Below, one piece after another: positions 6,272 through 8,165 of a stretch of DNA of 8,165 nt (positions are counted from its first letter, which is position 1; each line of letters begins with the position of its first letter). The position numbers were made by a program, and so were the translations under genes. The stretch comes from an uncultured Gammaproteobacteria bacterium (GTDB lineage Bacteria; Pseudomonadota; Gammaproteobacteria; Arenicellales; UBA868), in assembly GCA_913051905.1 (NCBI GenBank), contig CAJXBY010000114.1:1-8165 (forward strand), read 5' to 3'. The notes beneath the pieces are model-generated. The model saw only the letters and a program-made list of their open reading frames with translations. It was not told where the DNA came from and did no database searches.

Positions 6272-7030
6272 ATGATCAAGGCCGTGACTTTCGATCTGTG
6301 GGACACCGTGATCCACGATGACAGCGATGAGCCCAAGCGGGCAGCTCAGGGCCTGAAGTCGAAGAAAGAGACACGCCGGCAGCTGATGTGGGAAGCGTTG
6401 CAGAACGAAGCCCCGATCACCCGGGAAGAAGTCTGGCTGGCCTGTGATACGACGGACGCCGCTTTTAATCATGTCTGGCACGACCAGTTCGTGACCTGGA
6501 CCGTGCCGGAGCGTCTGAAGATTGTGCTCGCCGGCCTGGGCCGGACACTGCCGAATCCGGTCCTCGAAAACGTGATCCGGCAGTATGAAGAGATGGAGGT
6601 CATGGTGGCACCGGATATGATCGACGGTGTCGCAGAAGCGATTGCCGAACTGGCTGAGGACTTTCCACTGGCTGTGGTCTCGGACACGATTGTTTCGCCG
6701 GGCCGCTGTTTACGGCAATGGCTCGAGATGAACGGTATCCTGGACCACTTCGCGGGATTTGCGTTCTCCGACGAGGTGGGGCATTCCAAACCCCATGCCG
6801 ACATGTTTGCGTGGGCGGCCGGCGAGATGGGTGTTACCGTCAACGAGATGGTGCACGTGGGCGATCGTGATCACAACGACATCAAGGGGGCGCAGGCACT
6901 GGGAATGAAAGCTATTCTCTTTACTGGGACCCGCGATACGGACCGGGACATCACCAGCGCCGATGCGATCTGCAGCCACCACTGCGAATTGCCCGGGATC
7001 GTCCGTCAGCTGGCAGGTATCGGTGGCTAG
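6272..7030 (+). CDS. HAD-superfamily hydrolase with dehalogenase-like motif I
   Basis: The 252-residue protein has all four HAD motifs and a helical cap (about residues 20-115). Motif I is FDLWDTV, with Asp8 as the nucleophile. Motif II is VVSDT (Ser137), motif III is SKPH (Lys173) and motif IV is GDRDHNDIKGAQ (Asp198 and Asp203). The position two residues after the nucleophile is Trp10 instead of the Asp that acts as general acid in HAD phosphatases; a non-acid here is known from haloacid dehalogenases. The enzyme may therefore act on a substrate other than a phosphate ester, although the neighbouring Asp11 could compensate. The start is supported by AGGA at 6260-6263, eight bases before the ATG. 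It is the first gene of a probable operon with the amidotransferase-like gene 27 nt downstream and a FAD-dependent dehydrogenase after that. The substrate is unknown. Confidence 0.87.
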   Translation: MIKAVTFDLWDTVIHDDSDEPKRAAQGLKSKKETRRQLMWEALQNEAPITREEVWLACDTTDAAFNHVWHDQFVTWTVPERLKIVLAGLGRTLPNPVLENVIRQYEEMEVMVAPDMIDGVAEAIAELAEDFPLAVVSDTIVSPGRCLRQWLEMNGILDHFAGFAFSDEVGHSKPHADMFAWAAGEMGVTVNEMVHVGDRDHNDIKGAQALGMKAILFTGTRDTDRDITSADAICSHHCELPGIVRQLAGIGG

Positions 7031-7057
7031 CAATTCCTGAAGAACGGAAGGGAAACC

Positions 7058-7918
7058 ATGTCCAAAGAACCCCGTTTCCTCGTTGTGGATGGTTACAGCC
7101 GTACGGGTCGCGAAGACCTCGAGGCCGGCGGTGCAAGCACCGCGGGTGTGCTGTACCGGAAGATGCTGGCCCGGCTCTCTCCAGGGTGCACGGTGGATGT
7201 GATTTATCCTGCCGATCCCGGCGTTCGCCTGCCCGAGGGTGCTGGGCTGGAATTCTACGACGGGTTGGCGTGGACGGGCTCCAGCCTGACAGTATGGAAG
7301 GAAAATGATCCGGACGTGATTCCACAGATCGAGCTGATGAAAGCGGCTTACAGGCACCGGGTGCCGAGTTTCGGCAGCTGCTGGGCCGCACAGATTGGTG
7401 CGGTCGCCGCGGGGGGGCGTTGCGTGGCGCACCCGTATGGTCGCGAGATGGGTATCGCGCGGAAGATCTGTCTCACGCCGGAAGGTCGCGGCCACCCGAT
7501 GTACCACGGCAAGCCGACCGTATTTGATGCCTTTATCAGCCACGACGATGAAGTCACCCATCTTCCCGCGGGCGGGGTGTGCCTTGCGTCGAATGCCTAC
7601 ACCAGCGTACAGGCGCTCTCGATCACGCATCAGGGTGGTGTGATCTGGGCCGTGCAGTACCACCCCGAGTACGACCTGCACGAGCTGGCAAGACTCATTC
7701 ACTGCCGTACCCGAAAACTCATCGACCTTTCATTTTTTGAGGACGAGGCAGACGCGACCGCTTATGTGGCGAAACTTGAAGCCCTGCACCTGGATCCGAC
7801 ACGCAAGGATCTCGCTTGGCAGCTAGGTATTGATAGCGATGTGATGAATACCGATGTACGCACCCAGGAGGTCAAAAACTGGATCGAGCAACTGGTTCTG
7901 CCCGGTCTTGGCCGATGA
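7058..7918 (+). CDS. Class I glutamine amidotransferase-like protein with C-terminal extension
   Basis: This 286-residue protein carries the class I (triad) glutamine amidotransferase fold, which hydrolyses the amide or gamma-glutamyl bond of glutamine-like substrates through a cysteine. Cys108 sits in the nucleophile elbow FGSCWAAQ, and His202 and Glu204 are in AVQYHPE, completing the triad. Family-typical phrases also include GREMGIARKICLT (128-140) and FISHDDEVTHLP (159-170). The elbow is unusual: most members read G-x-C-x-G-x-Q, but here the second glycine is Ala110. After the HPE motif about 80 further residues follow, mostly helical in character, longer than a bare amidotransferase domain (about 200-240 residues). 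No synthetase domain is fused or adjacent, so it may be a free-standing amidase or gamma-glutamyl hydrolase rather than an ammonia donor. A GGAAGGGA ribosome binding site (7046-7053) precedes the ATG. It lies between the HAD gene and a dimethylglycine-dehydrogenase-like gene, probably in one operon. Confidence 0.87.
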   Translation: MSKEPRFLVVDGYSRTGREDLEAGGASTAGVLYRKMLARLSPGCTVDVIYPADPGVRLPEGAGLEFYDGLAWTGSSLTVWKENDPDVIPQIELMKAAYRHRVPSFGSCWAAQIGAVAAGGRCVAHPYGREMGIARKICLTPEGRGHPMYHGKPTVFDAFISHDDEVTHLPAGGVCLASNAYTSVQALSITHQGGVIWAVQYHPEYDLHELARLIHCRTRKLIDLSFFEDEADATAYVAKLEALHLDPTRKDLAWQLGIDSDVMNTDVRTQEVKNWIEQLVLPGLGR

Positions 7919-7980
7919 AAACCGGGTTGAAGATGGCTTTTCGGGGGTGTGATGCGTTTTCCTGATCAGGTCCTGCGACC

Positions 7981-8165
7981 ATGAGCGGCGCTAAATTGCC
8001 GGACAGGGCGCAAGTTGTGATCATCGGCGGCGGTATTGCCGGTTGCTCGACGGCCTATCACCTGGCCGGGCTCGGACTTAAAGATGTCGTGCTTCTTGAA
8101 AAGGACGAGTTGACTTCGGGTTCAACCTGGCACGCTGCCGGCATGGTGGGTCAGCTGCGTGCCAG
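7981..8165 (+). CDS. FAD-dependent dehydrogenase, dimethylglycine/sarcosine dehydrogenase type, N-terminal part; runs off the right edge
   Basis: Sixty-one codons are visible. [18 protein letters not shown] (residues 12-29) is the Rossmann dinucleotide-binding motif of the DAO-type flavoproteins, and Glu40 in VVLLEKDE is where the FAD ribose is normally held. [15 protein letters not shown] (46-60) is the signature found in dimethylglycine and sarcosine dehydrogenases, where the His of WHAAG (His51 here) carries covalently bound FAD. Such enzymes oxidatively remove N-methyl groups and often have a C-terminal GcvT-like folate domain, which would lie outside the window. An in-frame stop at 7963-7965 limits the start to the ATG at 7981; the ribosome binding site is weak (an AGG about 11 bases upstream). 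The gene begins 62 nt after the amidotransferase gene with no terminator seen between them, so co-transcription is likely. Confidence 0.85.
   Translation, partial: MSGAKLPDRAQVVIIGGGIAGCSTAYHLAGLGLKDVVLLEKDELTSGSTWHAAGMVGQLRA

Noticed and set aside
6710..7702. A 330-codon open frame on the minus strand, antisense to the HAD and amidotransferase genes
   Set aside because: It shows no coherent domain, signal or ribosome binding site, and it covers two plus-strand genes with intact catalytic motifs. Long antisense frames are common opposite GC-rich genes.

Overview
This window looks like ordinary chromosomal DNA from a moderately GC-rich proteobacterium. A gammaproteobacterium, possibly environmental or marine, is my best guess, but this rests only on gene types and style (a RodZ-like HTH/membrane protein, an encoded CCA end on the tRNA, AGGA-type ribosome binding sites). 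I see no transposase, integrase, phage gene, CRISPR array or recognisable defence system. The genes are metabolic and are arranged in several short transcription units on both strands.

Left part (1-2890), all on the minus strand. Reading in the direction of transcription from the right, there is a UbiD-family decarboxylase, then 30 nt later an alpha/beta hydrolase, then a tRNA-Ala(CGC) with its own candidate promoter overlapping the hydrolase stop codon. After a 302-nt gene-free stretch comes the 5' part of a peptidase M19 (membrane dipeptidase-like) gene, which runs off the left edge. UbiD plus hydrolase looks like a two-gene operon, perhaps for an aromatic or unsaturated acid or its ester; the substrate cannot be read from the sequence.

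Middle part (3056-6007). A perfect TATAAT box precedes a short RodZ-like protein on the plus strand (HTH, one membrane segment, almost no periplasmic domain). It is convergent with a PLP-dependent serine/threonine dehydratase of the serine racemase type. Next, on the plus strand, is a carboxylesterase/phospholipase-type hydrolase whose stop codon overlaps that of a convergent, exported TPR protein by 4 nt.

Right part (6272-8165), plus strand. A HAD-family hydrolase, a class I glutamine-amidotransferase-like protein and the start of a FAD-dependent dehydrogenase of the dimethylglycine/sarcosine dehydrogenase type follow each other with gaps of 27 and 62 nt. This probable operon runs off the right edge. 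It is the part most likely to hold an uncharacterised pathway, possibly catabolism of an N-methylated or amide-bearing compound. The HAD enzyme lacks the second motif-I aspartate typical of phosphatases, and the amidotransferase has an atypical nucleophile elbow and a long C-terminal extension.
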